Source: Derxia gummosa DSM 723 (GTDB taxonomy: Bacteria; Pseudomonadota; Gammaproteobacteria; Burkholderiales; Burkholderiaceae_E). From it: a stretch of 64,000 bases of DNA. The first letter of the stretch is position 1. Every line of letters starts with the position of its first letter. The notes beneath the pieces were generated by a model, which was given only the letters and a program-made list of their open reading frames with translations, searched no databases and was not told the origin of the DNA. Shown here piece after piece: positions 1-8,879 of this stretch. The stretch is taken from positions 56,614 to 120,613 of the forward strand of contig NZ_AXWS01000018.1 of the NCBI RefSeq assembly GCF_000482785.1, given 5' to 3'. The translations under genes and the position numbers were made by a program.

Positions 1-233
1 CGGCGCGGCAGCGCGGCCGACACGAACAGCGGGTTGGCGCCGAGCTTGCGCAGGATGTGGTGGCCGAGCGCGATGGCGGTCTCGCTCGCGTCGTCGAGCT
101 GCTGGTTGCGCTTGACGAGCACGGCGAGGGCGCCGGCGGTGGCGGCGCCGTCCTGCCACTGGGCGGCGTCGAGCCGGGCGCGGAATTGCGCGACCTCGTC
201 GCGGCTGAGCACGCCTTCGATCGGGATGAGCAT
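1..233 (-). CDS. piuC: PKHD-type Fe(II)/2-oxoglutarate hydroxylase, PiuC/YbiX family (partial, N-terminal third)
   Basis: Only the first 77 codons lie in the window; the gene runs off the left edge. The visible protein begins [20 protein letters not shown], then has an Ala/Gly-rich stretch, VKRNQQLDD, and [20 protein letters not shown], which matches the start of the roughly 226-residue PiuC/YbiX family. The family belongs to the Fe(II)/2-oxoglutarate dioxygenases and is typically encoded beside a catecholate-siderophore receptor. Its iron ligands lie beyond the edge, so catalytic integrity cannot be checked. It is the last visible gene of a minus-strand cluster, 36 bp after the oxidase gene. 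The ATG at 233 gives the family's usual N-terminus. Its substrate is not established. Confidence 0.85.
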   Translation of the reverse strand, partial: MLIPIEGVLSRDEVAQFRARLDAAQWQDGAATAGALAVLVKRNQQLDDASETAIALGHHILRKLGANPLFVSAALPR

Positions 234-269
234 GGGCTGGCCTGTGCGGTGTGCGGTGAAGGGCGGCGG

Positions 270-1451
270 TCAGTCCGCCGGCCCGCAGGGATGAGGGGGG
301 ATCGCGCGCACTGCGGCGAGCGGTTCATGCGCGGCGGCGAGGCAGTGCGGCCCGATGTCGGCGAGCGTCGCGCAGCCGGCCTGGGCCATGCAGGCTTCGA
401 GTTCCTCGCGCAGCAGCTTGAGCACATGGGCCACGCCGAGCGCGCCGGCCACGCTCAGCGCCCACACCTGAAGCCGGCCGACGAGCACCGCGTTCGCGCC
501 GAGCGCGAGCGCCTTGAAGGCATCGCCGCCGGAACGGATGCCACCGTCGAACAGCAGCGGATAGTCGGCGCCGACGGCGGCGCGCACGCCGGGCAGGGCG
601 GCGAGGCTGGCGGGCGCGCCGTCGAGCGCGCGGCCGCCGTGGTTGGACACGATCACGCCCGCGATGCCGCGCGCGCGGCAGTCGGCCGCGTCATCGGGAT
701 GCAGCACGCCCTTGACCCACACCGGCAGGCGCGTTTCGGAGCGCAGCCAGTCGAGGTCGGCCCAGCCGGGCGCGGCGCGCATCGCGCCCTGGAAGATGCG
801 GCTCTGCCCGGGCGGCGCGGCGGGAAAGGCTTCGGCCGATGCTGCAAGGGTTTGCAGATTGCCGGCCGCGCAGTCGGCCGGCATCACGAAGCCGGCGCGC
901 AGCGCGCTCAGGCTCGGCAGGCGGATGGCGGCGTCGAGCGTGACCACCAGCGCCTCGTAGCCGGCGGCCTCGGCGCGCCGCGCGAGTGCCTGCGTGGCCG
1001 CGCGCTCGGGCTGGAAATAGAGCTGGAACCAGCGCCGTCCGTCCGCGTTGGCGGTGGCGATGTCCTCCAGCGGCGCCGACGACAGCGTGCTCGCAACGAG
1101 GCAGGCGCCGAGCGCGGCGGCGGCGCGCGCGGTCTCGGTCTCGGCGCCGGGATGGACAAGCTTCTGGAACGCGACCGGCGCGAGCAGGAAGGGATGGCTC
1201 AGCTCGGCGCCCGCGAGCGCGAGCCGGGTGTGGCCGTGGGTGACGTCGCGCAGCAGGCGTGGCCAGATCGTCCAGTCGTCGAAGGCGGCGAGGTTGGCGT
1301 CGCGCGTGCGGTCGTGCCCGGCGCCGCCGGCGAGGTAGGCGAGCGTCGGCGCCGGGATGAAGTGCTCGCAGAGCAGCTCGTAGTCGCGCGCGCAGGCGAT
1401 CCCGGGCGGGATCTGCGCGAGCGGGGCATGGCGGGCGTCGGGCTGGCTCAT
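270..1451 (-). CDS. FMN-dependent alpha-hydroxy-acid oxidase/dehydrogenase
   Basis: A 393-residue protein of the lactate/glycolate oxidase (LldD-like) family, which oxidises L-2-hydroxy acids to 2-oxo acids with FMN in a TIM barrel. Family marks: an N-terminal DYELLCEHFIPAPTLAYLAGG, PFLLAPVAFQKLVHP, FQLYFQPER, VKGVLHPDDA, the catalytic histidine segment SNHGGRALDG, and the FMN-phosphate loop FDGGIRSGGDAFKALALGA. The length is normal for the family. It lies between the siderophore receptor and the PiuC hydroxylase, on the same strand. This suggests iron-regulated expression, but its role there is inference. The substrate (lactate, glycolate, mandelate or another) cannot be read from sequence. 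Confidence 0.9.
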   Translation of the reverse strand: MSQPDARHAPLAQIPPGIACARDYELLCEHFIPAPTLAYLAGGAGHDRTRDANLAAFDDWTIWPRLLRDVTHGHTRLALAGAELSHPFLLAPVAFQKLVHPGAETETARAAAALGACLVASTLSSAPLEDIATANADGRRWFQLYFQPERAATQALARRAEAAGYEALVVTLDAAIRLPSLSALRAGFVMPADCAAGNLQTLAASAEAFPAAPPGQSRIFQGAMRAAPGWADLDWLRSETRLPVWVKGVLHPDDAADCRARGIAGVIVSNHGGRALDGAPASLAALPGVRAAVGADYPLLFDGGIRSGGDAFKALALGANAVLVGRLQVWALSVAGALGVAHVLKLLREELEACMAQAGCATLADIGPHCLAAAHEPLAAVRAIPPHPCGPAD

Positions 1452-1578
1452 GTCGGGGATGGCTGCTGCGGTGCCGGGCGGATCCGGCGCAAGGGAGGGC
1501 GAGCGGAACGCGCTGGCCGGCGCGCTCGGCTCGCCCCGCGCCGGGCGGCGAGGCCCGGCACGAAGCGATGTTCGGGGC

Positions 1579-3924
1579 TTACAGCTCGTAGCTGAGCGTC
1601 ACGCGCACGGCGCGCGCATCGCCCTTGTACACATAGGAGCCCGAGCGGTAGGCGGCGAGATAGAAGTCCTTGTTGAACGCGTTGAGCACGTTCACGCGGA
1701 TGTCCATGTTCTTGTTCACGCGATAGCTGCCGAAGAAATCGACCACGTGATACGCCGGCACCAGCCAGCTGCACTCGCCGGTGGCGAGCACATAGCCGGC
1801 GGCGGTGTCGGGCTGGCCCGCGCAGCGCGCGCTCTCGTAGCGCACCGTGCTGCCGGCCGAGAAGTCGGGCACGAAGCGGTACTTGAGCTGGGCGAAGGCC
1901 GACTTGTCGGCGAAGTTGCTGAGCGGACGGCCGACATTGGTGGCGGTCGCCGATTCGAGCACCTTCGATTTCATCCAGACGCCGCCGACGCTCGCGGTCA
2001 GGTCGTCGGTGACGTTGCCGACCACGTTGAACTCGACGCCCTTCACGCGGTTCTTGCCGCTGTTGAAGCTGCCGACGGTGGCGTAGCCGTTGCCTTCCAT
2101 CACGTCGCGCTTGGTGGTCTCGAACACGGCGGCGGTGGCCAGCAGCTTGTCGTCGAGCAGGTTCCACTTGGTGCCCAGCTCGTAGTTGAGCGACTTCTCG
2201 GGCTTGGCCCCGGCGACCGAGCCGTTGCTGATGATCACGCCGCCGTAGCCGCTGTTGGTGCCGGCATCGGCTTCGCCGCCGTTGATGTCGGCCGCGCTCG
2301 CCACGCTGGCGTACACGATGCCCTTGGGCGTGAGCTTGTAGGTCAGGCCGCCGTGGGCGTTGACCAGGGTGTCGGAGTACTTGTAGCTGCCGTTGTTCGT
2401 GCCCGAGTTGAGCACGTCGAGCGACCAGCGGAAATGGTCGAGACGCAGGCCGCCGAAGGCGGTCCAGCGGTCGGTGAGGTCCACCGTGTCCATCACCGAC
2501 GCGGCCAGGGTGCGGATGTGCCAGGCGTTGGTCTGCGCGCCCTTGGTGATGGTGCGACCCATGAGGGTGTTGAGCCCGTTCACCGTGTTGCCCGACGGGT
2601 CGTAGATGCAATAGCCGCCGCTGGTCGCGCCCGTGGTGGCGTTGCGCAGCGTGCAGTTGGTGGCGCCGGTGTAGCCGAGGCTGTAGTTGCCCTTGTCCAC
2701 CTTGTGATCGGTGTATTCGACGCTGCCGATCAGCTCGTGCTTCATGCCGGCGAGCACGGTGTCGTGGCGCAGGTTGGTCTGGTGGGCGAAGTACTTCACC
2801 TCCTGCCAGCCCTGGTGGTTGTCGAGCTGCACCGGGGTGTAGGTGCTGCCGTCCGAGGCCACGGCCGTGCCGCGATACACCGCGCCGGTGGTCACGTAGC
2901 CGTTGCTGGTCTCGCCGTAGCGCGTGCTGCTGGTGAGGTGGGTGTCGGGCGCGATGTCCCACTTCACGCGCGCGGTGAGCGTGTCCACGTCCGACTTGAT
3001 GAAGTCCTGGGCCTGGGTATAGACGGGCGTGTTGGCGGCCGGGCGGCTGCGCGTGCCGGCGCCGACCATGTAGCTGCCGAGATCGGGCTTGTCCTTGGCG
3101 CGCAGGCCGTAGTAGTCGAGCGTGACCGACAGGTCGCGGCTGATCTCGTACAGGCCCGACAGCGCCAGGCCCTTGCGGCTGCGGTTCGCGGGCGAGCGGT
3201 CGGGCACGTCCTCCTCGCCCCAGAGCGCGTTGACGCGCACCGCGATGTCGTCGGTGACGACGCGGTTCGAGTCCACGGTGATGCGCATGTAGTCGTCGCT
3301 GCCGAAGCCGGTGTTGATGCGCGTGAAGTCGTAGTCGAGCGTGGCCTGCTTGGTGATCGCGTTGATCGCGCCGCCTGCCGTGCCCCGGCCCGCGAAGCTG
3401 GAATTCGGGCCCTTCGAGATTTCGAGCTGCTCGATCGCGAAGCTTTCGCGCGTGGTCATGCCCGGATCGCGCAGACCATCGACGAACACGTCGGAGCGCG
3501 CTTCCTGGCCCCGGATGATGTAGCGGTCGCCGAAGGCATTGCCGTTCTCGCCGGTGCCGAGGGTGATGCCGGGCACGCTGTCGAGGATGCTCGTCATCTG
3601 TGTCTGGCCCGAATCGTCGAGCGCGTCGCGCGTGATGACGGTGATGACCTGGGGCGTCTCGGCCAGCGGACGGGTGTGGCGCACGTCGCCCGAGGTCTTG
3701 GCCTTGTAGGGCACGCCGACTTCGGCGTTCGGGTTCGGATCGATCTTCTTGCCCTCGACCTTGATCGCCGGCATCACCGATTCGCCGCTCTGGGCCTGGG
3801 CCGCGAGCGGCACGAGCATCGCGGCCGTGAGACCGAGGGCAACCCCGCCGAACGTGGCGTTGGCGGGCTGGCTGCGCATGCGCAGGCTGGCGGGCTTGTG
3901 GAGGGAGGGTTTGCGCCGGGACAT
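1579..3924 (-). CDS. TonB-dependent siderophore receptor (Fiu/PiuA-like)
   Basis: Outer-membrane, 781-residue receptor that imports ferric siderophore using TonB energy. It has a signal peptide to about residue 45 (hydrophobic run, then AAQAQS), a plug domain with RPLAETPQVITVITRDALDD, DSVPGITLG and RYIIRGQEARSDVFVDGLRD, then ISKGPNSSFAGRGTAGGAIN leading into a long beta-barrel of alternating aromatic segments. The layout and downstream oxidase/PiuC genes resemble catecholate receptors such as Fiu or PiuA; the exact siderophore is unknown. The C-terminus is LSYEL, not the usual terminal aromatic residue. A Fur-box-like site lies about 55 bp upstream of the start, so low-iron induction is likely. 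Confidence 0.92.
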   Translation of the reverse strand: MSRRKPSLHKPASLRMRSQPANATFGGVALGLTAAMLVPLAAQAQSGESVMPAIKVEGKKIDPNPNAEVGVPYKAKTSGDVRHTRPLAETPQVITVITRDALDDSGQTQMTSILDSVPGITLGTGENGNAFGDRYIIRGQEARSDVFVDGLRDPGMTTRESFAIEQLEISKGPNSSFAGRGTAGGAINAITKQATLDYDFTRINTGFGSDDYMRITVDSNRVVTDDIAVRVNALWGEEDVPDRSPANRSRKGLALSGLYEISRDLSVTLDYYGLRAKDKPDLGSYMVGAGTRSRPAANTPVYTQAQDFIKSDVDTLTARVKWDIAPDTHLTSSTRYGETSNGYVTTGAVYRGTAVASDGSTYTPVQLDNHQGWQEVKYFAHQTNLRHDTVLAGMKHELIGSVEYTDHKVDKGNYSLGYTGATNCTLRNATTGATSGGYCIYDPSGNTVNGLNTLMGRTITKGAQTNAWHIRTLAASVMDTVDLTDRWTAFGGLRLDHFRWSLDVLNSGTNNGSYKYSDTLVNAHGGLTYKLTPKGIVYASVASAADINGGEADAGTNSGYGGVIISNGSVAGAKPEKSLNYELGTKWNLLDDKLLATAAVFETTKRDVMEGNGYATVGSFNSGKNRVKGVEFNVVGNVTDDLTASVGGVWMKSKVLESATATNVGRPLSNFADKSAFAQLKYRFVPDFSAGSTVRYESARCAGQPDTAAGYVLATGECSWLVPAYHVVDFFGSYRVNKNMDIRVNVLNAFNKDFYLAAYRSGSYVYKGDARAVRVTLSYEL

Positions 3925-3979
3925 GGTCTTTTCCGTGAGGACATCGGGTTGCGATGTAACAACCCTAGCTAATGTTGAT

Positions 3980-3998
3980 AGTAATGAGAATGGTTCGT
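3980..3998 (-). promoter_or_regulatory. Putative Fur box
   Basis: The 19-mer AGTAATGAGAATGGTTCGT matches 11 of 19 positions of the classical Fur consensus, including the core TAATGA-AAT and TT. It lies in an unusually AT-rich patch 56-74 bp upstream of the siderophore-receptor start, where a Fur operator would overlap the promoter. Fur with Fe(II) would repress the receptor operon. No competing gene is transcribed from here. Confidence 0.6.
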
Positions 3999-4181
3999 AT
4001 TAAAAATTCAACGCATTATTTCCGAAGGGTTGCGGAAAGGGTCTGGAAGGTGGTTTGAAAGGTCGTCGCGACGGCTCGGACGGGCTCGACCGCAGCGCGG
4101 CGGCGCGGCAATGCGCGGCTGGCGCCGACGCGATGCCGGCCGGAGCGCGTCAGGCGCGCGGCCGAGGCCGCGGGCTTCGGC

Positions 4182-4586
4182 TCAGGCCTCGGCCGGCAGC
4201 TCGCGCGACTTGCCGTCGCTGCCCACGGCCACGTAGGTGAGCGTGGCGTCGGTCACCTGCACGAGTTCGGCCGCGCCCCAGCGACGCTGCGACCAGACCT
4301 CGACCTCGACGGTGATGGACGTGCGCCCCGTCTTGACGATGCGCGCGAAGAAGCTGACCAGATCGCCGATGTTGACCGGCGCCTTGAACGCGAAGGCATT
4401 GACCGCCACCGTCGCCACCCGGCCGCCCGCGCGCAGCACCGCCGGCACGCTGCCGGCCAGATCGACCTGCGACATGATCCAGCCGCCGAACACGTCGCCC
4501 GACGGATTGGCGTCGGCCGGCATCGGGATGAGGCGCAGGACCGGCATGACGCCGGGTAGGTGGGGCGGATTGAGCGGCTGGTTCAT
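4182..4586 (-). CDS. Acyl-CoA thioesterase, YciA-like hotdog fold
   Basis: A 134-residue hotdog-fold thioesterase that hydrolyses acyl-CoAs to free acid and CoA in the cytosol. It contains RLIPMPADANPSGDVFGGWI, the conserved YciA/BACH segment whose Asp and following Gly-Gly lie at the active site, followed by DLAG and AFKAPVNIGDLVSFFARIVK, and a C-terminal LTYVAVGSDGKSRELP. The start at 4586 (MNQPLNPPHLPG) fits the family; an in-frame start 44 codons further upstream adds only low-complexity sequence. The gene stands alone, divergent from the ABC exporter on its right. Chain-length preference cannot be inferred. Confidence 0.88.
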   Translation of the reverse strand: MNQPLNPPHLPGVMPVLRLIPMPADANPSGDVFGGWIMSQVDLAGSVPAVLRAGGRVATVAVNAFAFKAPVNIGDLVSFFARIVKTGRTSITVEVEVWSQRRWGAAELVQVTDATLTYVAVGSDGKSRELPAEA

Positions 4587-4813
4587 GGTGCTGGGCTGGC
4601 GCGTGGGTTCCGGGTGGATGCCGCGCCGCCGCGAGGGCCGGACGCGGGCGCCGATGATGGCATGCGACCCCGTACGGTCGGGCACGGAAACACCGCCACC
4701 GCGCCGACCCGCGCGCACGGGCGGCGTTCCGCCGCGCGTGATGGCGCGGGGCGCGCGGCGGGATAATCGCCGGCTTCCCCCTGCCAGCCTTCAGCCAGCG
4801 AAAGCCACATCCC

Positions 4814-6667
4814 ATGCGCGGCATGCGTCGTCCCACGGCCGGACCGGCCCCCCAGATCGTTCGCCAGAAATCCGACTGGCAGGTGCTGCGCACGCTGCTG
4901 CCCTATCTGTTCGAGCACAAGGCGCGTGTCGCGCTGGCCCTGCTCATGCTCGCGGCGGCCAAGGGCGCCAACGTGGGCGTGCCGCTCGTGATGAAGGCCA
5001 TCGTCGACCGGCTCGCGCCGGGCGCGGTGGCGCAGCAGTCGGCTGCGACGGTGGCCATCGTCGTGCCGGCGGCGCTGCTCGTCGGCTATGGCCTGCTGCG
5101 GCTCGCGACCACGCTGTTCACCGAGCTGCGCGAGTTCGTGTTCGCGCGGGTGACGCAGGGCGCGGTGCGCAAGGCGGCGATCGAGGTGTTCCGGCATCTG
5201 CATGCGCTGTCGCTGCGCTTCCATCTGGAGCGGCAGACCGGCGGCGTGACGCGCGACATCGAGCGCGGCACGCGCGGCATCCAGAGCCTCGTGAGCTACA
5301 CGCTCTACTCGATCCTGCCGACGCTGATCGAGTTCGGGCTGATCATCGGCATCCTGGTCGCGCGCTACGACCCGTGGTTCGCGGGCATCACCGTGGTGGC
5401 GCTGGTGCTCTACATCGGCTGGACCATCAGCGTGACCGAATGGCGCACCGGCCTGCGCCGCACGATGAACGAGCTGGACTCGTCGGCCAGCACCAAGGCG
5501 ATCGACTCGCTGCTCAACTACGAGACGGTCAAGTACTTCGGCAACGAGGACTGGGAGGCGCGCCGCTACGACGAGAGCATGGCCGCCTGGCAGCGCGCGG
5601 CGATCCGCTCGCAGACCTCGCTGTCGCTGCTCAACACCGGGCAGAGCGCGATCATCGCGATGGCGGTGACGGCCATCATGTGGCGCGCGACCTTGGGCGT
5701 GGTGGACGGCCGCATGACGCTCGGCGACCTCGTGCTGGTCAACGCCTTCATGATCCAGCTGTACGTGCCGCTCAACTTCCTGGGCGTGATCTACCGCGAG
5801 ATCAAGCAGAGCATCGCCGACATGGACCGGCTGTTCGGCCTGCTGGAGCAGCACCGCGAGGTGGCCGACCGGCCGGGCGCGCAAACGCTTGCAATCCGCA
5901 GCCGCGCGCCCGAGGTGCGCTTCGAGCAGGTGGACTTCGGCTACGACAAGACGGCCGACGGCGCGCACAAGCGGCAGATCCTGTTCGGCGTGGGCTTCAC
6001 GATCGCGCCGGGCGCCAAGCTGGCGGTGGTGGGGCACAGCGGCTCGGGCAAGAGCACGCTCGCGCGGCTGCTGTTCCGCTTCTACGACGTGGACGGCGGG
6101 CGCATCACCATCGACGGCCAGGACATCCGCGACGTGACCCAGCAGAGCCTGCGCGCGGCCATCGGCATCGTTCCGCAGGACACGGTGCTGTTCAACGACA
6201 GCATCGAATACAACATCGCCTACGGCCGGCCCGGCGCGAGTCATGACGAGATCGTCGCGGCGGCGCGGGCGGCGCACATCCACGACTTCATCGCCGGCCT
6301 GCCCGACGGCTACGCGACGGTGGTGGGCGAGCGCGGACTGAAGCTGTCGGGCGGCGAGAAGCAGCGTGTGGCCATCGCCCGCACCATCCTCAAGAACCCG
6401 GCGATCCTCGTGTTCGACGAGGCGACGTCGGCGCTCGACACGCGCAGCGAGCAGGCGATCCAGCGCGAGCTGAAAGCGATTGCAAGCGACCGCACGACGC
6501 TGGTCATCGCGCACCGGCTGTCGACGGTGGTGGATGCCGACGAGATCCTCGTGCTCGACAAGGGCCGCGTGGTGGAGCGCGGCGGCCATGCGGCGCTGCT
6601 CGCGCTCGGCGGGCTGTATGCGCAGATGTGGGCCTTGCAGGGCGCGGAGCGGGCGGTGGCGGCCTGA
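4814..6667 (+). CDS. ATM1-type ABC exporter (fused permease and ATPase)
   Basis: A 617-residue half-transporter in the inner membrane, likely acting as a homodimer. An N-terminal membrane domain with about six helices (residues 35-320) is followed by an ATPase domain with Walker A GHSGSGKST (about residue 408), signature LSGGEKQR, Walker B ILVFDEATSALD and the H-loop VIAHRLSTV. The segments LLNYETVKYFGNE and LNFLGVIYREIKQSIADMDR are typical of the ATM1/HMT1 subgroup, whose characterised members export glutathione-linked compounds and help heavy-metal tolerance or Fe-S homeostasis. The actual substrate here is unproven. It appears monocistronic; the next gene is convergent. Confidence 0.9.
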   Translation: MRGMRRPTAGPAPQIVRQKSDWQVLRTLLPYLFEHKARVALALLMLAAAKGANVGVPLVMKAIVDRLAPGAVAQQSAATVAIVVPAALLVGYGLLRLATTLFTELREFVFARVTQGAVRKAAIEVFRHLHALSLRFHLERQTGGVTRDIERGTRGIQSLVSYTLYSILPTLIEFGLIIGILVARYDPWFAGITVVALVLYIGWTISVTEWRTGLRRTMNELDSSASTKAIDSLLNYETVKYFGNEDWEARRYDESMAAWQRAAIRSQTSLSLLNTGQSAIIAMAVTAIMWRATLGVVDGRMTLGDLVLVNAFMIQLYVPLNFLGVIYREIKQSIADMDRLFGLLEQHREVADRPGAQTLAIRSRAPEVRFEQVDFGYDKTADGAHKRQILFGVGFTIAPGAKLAVVGHSGSGKSTLARLLFRFYDVDGGRITIDGQDIRDVTQQSLRAAIGIVPQDTVLFNDSIEYNIAYGRPGASHDEIVAAARAAHIHDFIAGLPDGYATVVGERGLKLSGGEKQRVAIARTILKNPAILVFDEATSALDTRSEQAIQRELKAIASDRTTLVIAHRLSTVVDADEILVLDKGRVVERGGHAALLALGGLYAQMWALQGAERAVAA

Positions 6668-6740
6668 GCGGTACCGCGCCGCCGGCGTGGCCCGCGCGGC
6701 GGCTCGGCGGCGATGGCGAACAGGCCCGCCGCCGTGCCCG

Positions 6741-7337
6741 TCACTCGATGCCCGGCATCCCCACGAACCCCGGCAGCGCCTTGATCCGCCCGATCCACGC
6801 GCGCACGTTCGGCCACGGCTCCAGGCTGACGCCGCCCTCGGGCGCGAGCGCCACGTAGGGGAAGACGGCGATGTCGGCAATCGTCGGCCGGCCGAGTTCG
6901 AGCCAGTCGCGCGTGGCCAGATGCGCGTCGAGGATGGCCAGCAACTGGGCGCTCACGCGCAGCGCATGCGCCTTGTCGAGCGCATAGCCGAACTTGTCGA
7001 TCAGCCGCGCATCCGCCGGCCCGTGCTGCACGTTGTTGGCTGCCGTTGAAAGCCATTGCATGACGCGCGCGAGCGGCTCGGCGGCGGTCGGCAGCCAGGC
7101 GTCGCCGCCGTGCTTGCGCGCGAGGTACACGAGGATGGCCTGCGAATCGCGCAGCACCACATCGCCATCCACCAGCACCGGAATCTCGCCGAAGGGGTTC
7201 ATGCCGATGAGCGGCTCGCTCTTGTGCTCGCCGCCGAGAAAGTCCACCGGGACGATCTCGACGGGCGCGCCGGTCAGCGCGGCAAACAGGCGCACCTTGT
7301 GGCAGTTGCCGGACAGGCTCAGGTCGTAAAGCTTCAT
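6741..7337 (-). CDS. Glutathione S-transferase family protein
   Basis: Cytosolic 198-residue protein. It has an N-terminal thioredoxin-like domain (SLSGNCHKVRLFAALTG, then NPFGEIPVLVDGD and the glutathione-binding DSQAILVYLA) and an all-helical C-terminal domain with the conserved RPTIADIAVFPYVA. The family conjugates glutathione to electrophiles or reduces peroxides; the reaction here is unknown. The start codon overlaps the stop of the upstream VOC-family gene in an ATGA arrangement, so the two are translationally coupled. Both are divergent from a LysR regulator, suggesting a small detoxification unit under its control. Confidence 0.9.
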   Translation of the reverse strand: MKLYDLSLSGNCHKVRLFAALTGAPVEIVPVDFLGGEHKSEPLIGMNPFGEIPVLVDGDVVLRDSQAILVYLARKHGGDAWLPTAAEPLARVMQWLSTAANNVQHGPADARLIDKFGYALDKAHALRVSAQLLAILDAHLATRDWLELGRPTIADIAVFPYVALAPEGGVSLEPWPNVRAWIGRIKALPGFVGMPGIE

Positions 7338-7873
7338 GCGTCGTCTCCTCCGATGAGTTGGTTGAATTCGAGGACGTTGCCGTCCGGGTCGCGCACGAAC
7401 AGCGCGATTCGCCTCGGGCCGATCGGATGCGGCCCTTCGGTGATCGGGATGGCGTGCCGCGCGAGCAGCGTCTGCAGCGCGCCGAGGTCGGGCACGACGA
7501 AGGCCGGATGCGTCATGCCCGGCAGCTTGACCGGCTCGTCGAGCAGCACGTTGCGCCGCCCGGGCCGGCGCGCGCCGTTGAAGATCAGGTTGATGCGCAC
7601 GCCGTCGGCCGTCTCCAGCTCGGCGGCCTCGTGGCGGGGCAGGTCGAGCACGAGCCGGAAGCCGAGCCGCGCGTAGAAGGCGAGCGCCTCGTCGCGGTCG
7701 GACACGCGGATGCCGACGTGGTCCCAGCCGGTGATGCGGGCGGCGGGAGCGCGGATGCCGGGCTGCCGCGCGGCATCGGCCCCGGCCGCGTCAAGCGGCG
7801 CGGCGGCCGCGAGTGGCGCATTGGTGGGTGTAAGCGGCGTGGCGGCCGGCGGCGACGGGCGGGCTGAGTTCAT
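7334..7873 (-). CDS. Glyoxalase/VOC-superfamily protein
   Basis: A 179-residue protein with one vicinal-oxygen-chelate domain: GWDHVGIRVSDRDEALAFYA, RLGFRLVLDL, a central PGMTHPAFVV and C-terminal FVRDPDGNVLEFNQL, which carry the usual metal-ligand histidine and glutamate positions. The family includes glyoxalase I, extradiol dioxygenases and fosfomycin-resistance enzymes; this member's reaction is unknown. The first 38 or so residues are Ala/Pro-rich and probably disordered, so a start further inside is possible. It is coupled to the glutathione transferase gene by ATGA overlap, which makes a glutathione-linked detoxification role reasonable. Confidence 0.82.
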   Translation of the reverse strand: MNSARPSPPAATPLTPTNAPLAAAAPLDAAGADAARQPGIRAPAARITGWDHVGIRVSDRDEALAFYARLGFRLVLDLPRHEAAELETADGVRINLIFNGARRPGRRNVLLDEPVKLPGMTHPAFVVPDLGALQTLLARHAIPITEGPHPIGPRRIALFVRDPDGNVLEFNQLIGGDDA

Positions 7874-7954
7874 GCACCGCAGCTTATTCACGCCGCCCGC
7901 CGCCGATAATCCCCGCCATCCGCACTGGATTGATTCACCAAACGGAGCAATCGC

Positions 7955-8812
7955 ATGGACCGCCTCGCCGCGATGGAAACCTTCGTGCGCATCGTCGATG
8001 CCGGCTCGCTGTCGGAGGCGGCGCGCCAGACCGGCCGGTCGCTGGCGAGCGTGGTGCGCGCGCTCGCGGCGCTGGAGGCGCATCTCGGCAGCCGGCTGCT
8101 CCAGCGCAGCACGCGCCGCCTGAGCCTGACCGAGGAGGGCGCCGACTATCTCGAACGCGCGCGCCAGGTGCTGCAGCTGGTGGGCGAGGCCGAGTCGAGC
8201 GCGCGCAAGGGTCAGACCGAGCCGAGCGGTCGGCTGATGGTGAGCGCGCCCCGCATGTTCGGCCGGCTGCATGTGGCGCCGGCGCTGTTCGAGCTGCTCG
8301 CGCGCGAGCCGGCGCTGTCGGCGACGCTGCTGCTCGACGACCGGCAGATCGACCTCATCGCCGAGGGCGTGGATGCGGCGGTGCGCATCGGCGAGCTGGC
8401 CGATTCATCGCTGCGCGCGGTGCGCATCGGCCAGACCCGCTGCGTCTGGTGCGCCAGCCCCGACTACCTCGCGCGCCACGGCGAGCCGGCCACGCGCGCC
8501 GACCTCGCCGGCCATGCGCTGCTCGAAGGCGTGCGCGACGGCCGCCTGCCCGGCTCGGAACACGGGCGCTTCGCCTGCAACGGGCTGGAGGCGCTGATCG
8601 AGGCGGCGCTGCGCGGTCACGGCATCGTGCGGGTGTTCAGCTATCAGGCGATGCCGCATCTGCGCGACGGCAGCCTGCGCGAGGTGCTGGCGGGGCAGGC
8701 CGGCGGGCCGAAGCCGATCCATGTGGTGTACCCGCGTGCGCGGCTGCTGTCGGCGCGGGTGCGGGCCTTCCGCGACCATCTGGCGGGGCAGGGCGGGCGC
8801 TTCGAGTTCTGA
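7955..8812 (+). CDS. LysR-family transcriptional regulator
   Basis: A 285-residue LysR-type regulator. The N-terminal winged helix-turn-helix (residues 1-60) reads METFVRIVDAGSLSEAARQT, then VVRALAALEAHLGSRLLQRS and RRLSLTEEGADYLERA. The C-terminal effector-binding domain has SAPRMFGRLHVAPAL, DLIAEGVDAAVRIGEL and GIVRVFSYQA. The gene is divergent from the VOC and glutathione-transferase pair, with an 81-bp gap that should hold both promoters. By the normal logic of the family it probably controls that pair and itself; the inducer is unknown. Confidence 0.92.
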   Translation: MDRLAAMETFVRIVDAGSLSEAARQTGRSLASVVRALAALEAHLGSRLLQRSTRRLSLTEEGADYLERARQVLQLVGEAESSARKGQTEPSGRLMVSAPRMFGRLHVAPALFELLAREPALSATLLLDDRQIDLIAEGVDAAVRIGELADSSLRAVRIGQTRCVWCASPDYLARHGEPATRADLAGHALLEGVRDGRLPGSEHGRFACNGLEALIEAALRGHGIVRVFSYQAMPHLRDGSLREVLAGQAGGPKPIHVVYPRARLLSARVRAFRDHLAGQGGRFEF

Positions 8813-8879
8813 GGCGGCGCGGGTGGCGGCTTGCGGCCGGGCGCGCCGCGAGGCCGGCGCGGGCGCGGCCGGCTCCGCG

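Noticed and set aside
1450..3972. An 840-codon open frame on the plus strand
   Set aside because: It lies antisense to the siderophore receptor, is rich in Ala, Gly, Val, Arg and His, and has no recognisable domain; this is typical of complementary frames in GC-rich genes.
4583..6880. A 765-codon open frame on the minus strand
   Set aside because: Antisense to the ATM1-type exporter, whose motifs and length are complete; the antisense product is low-complexity.
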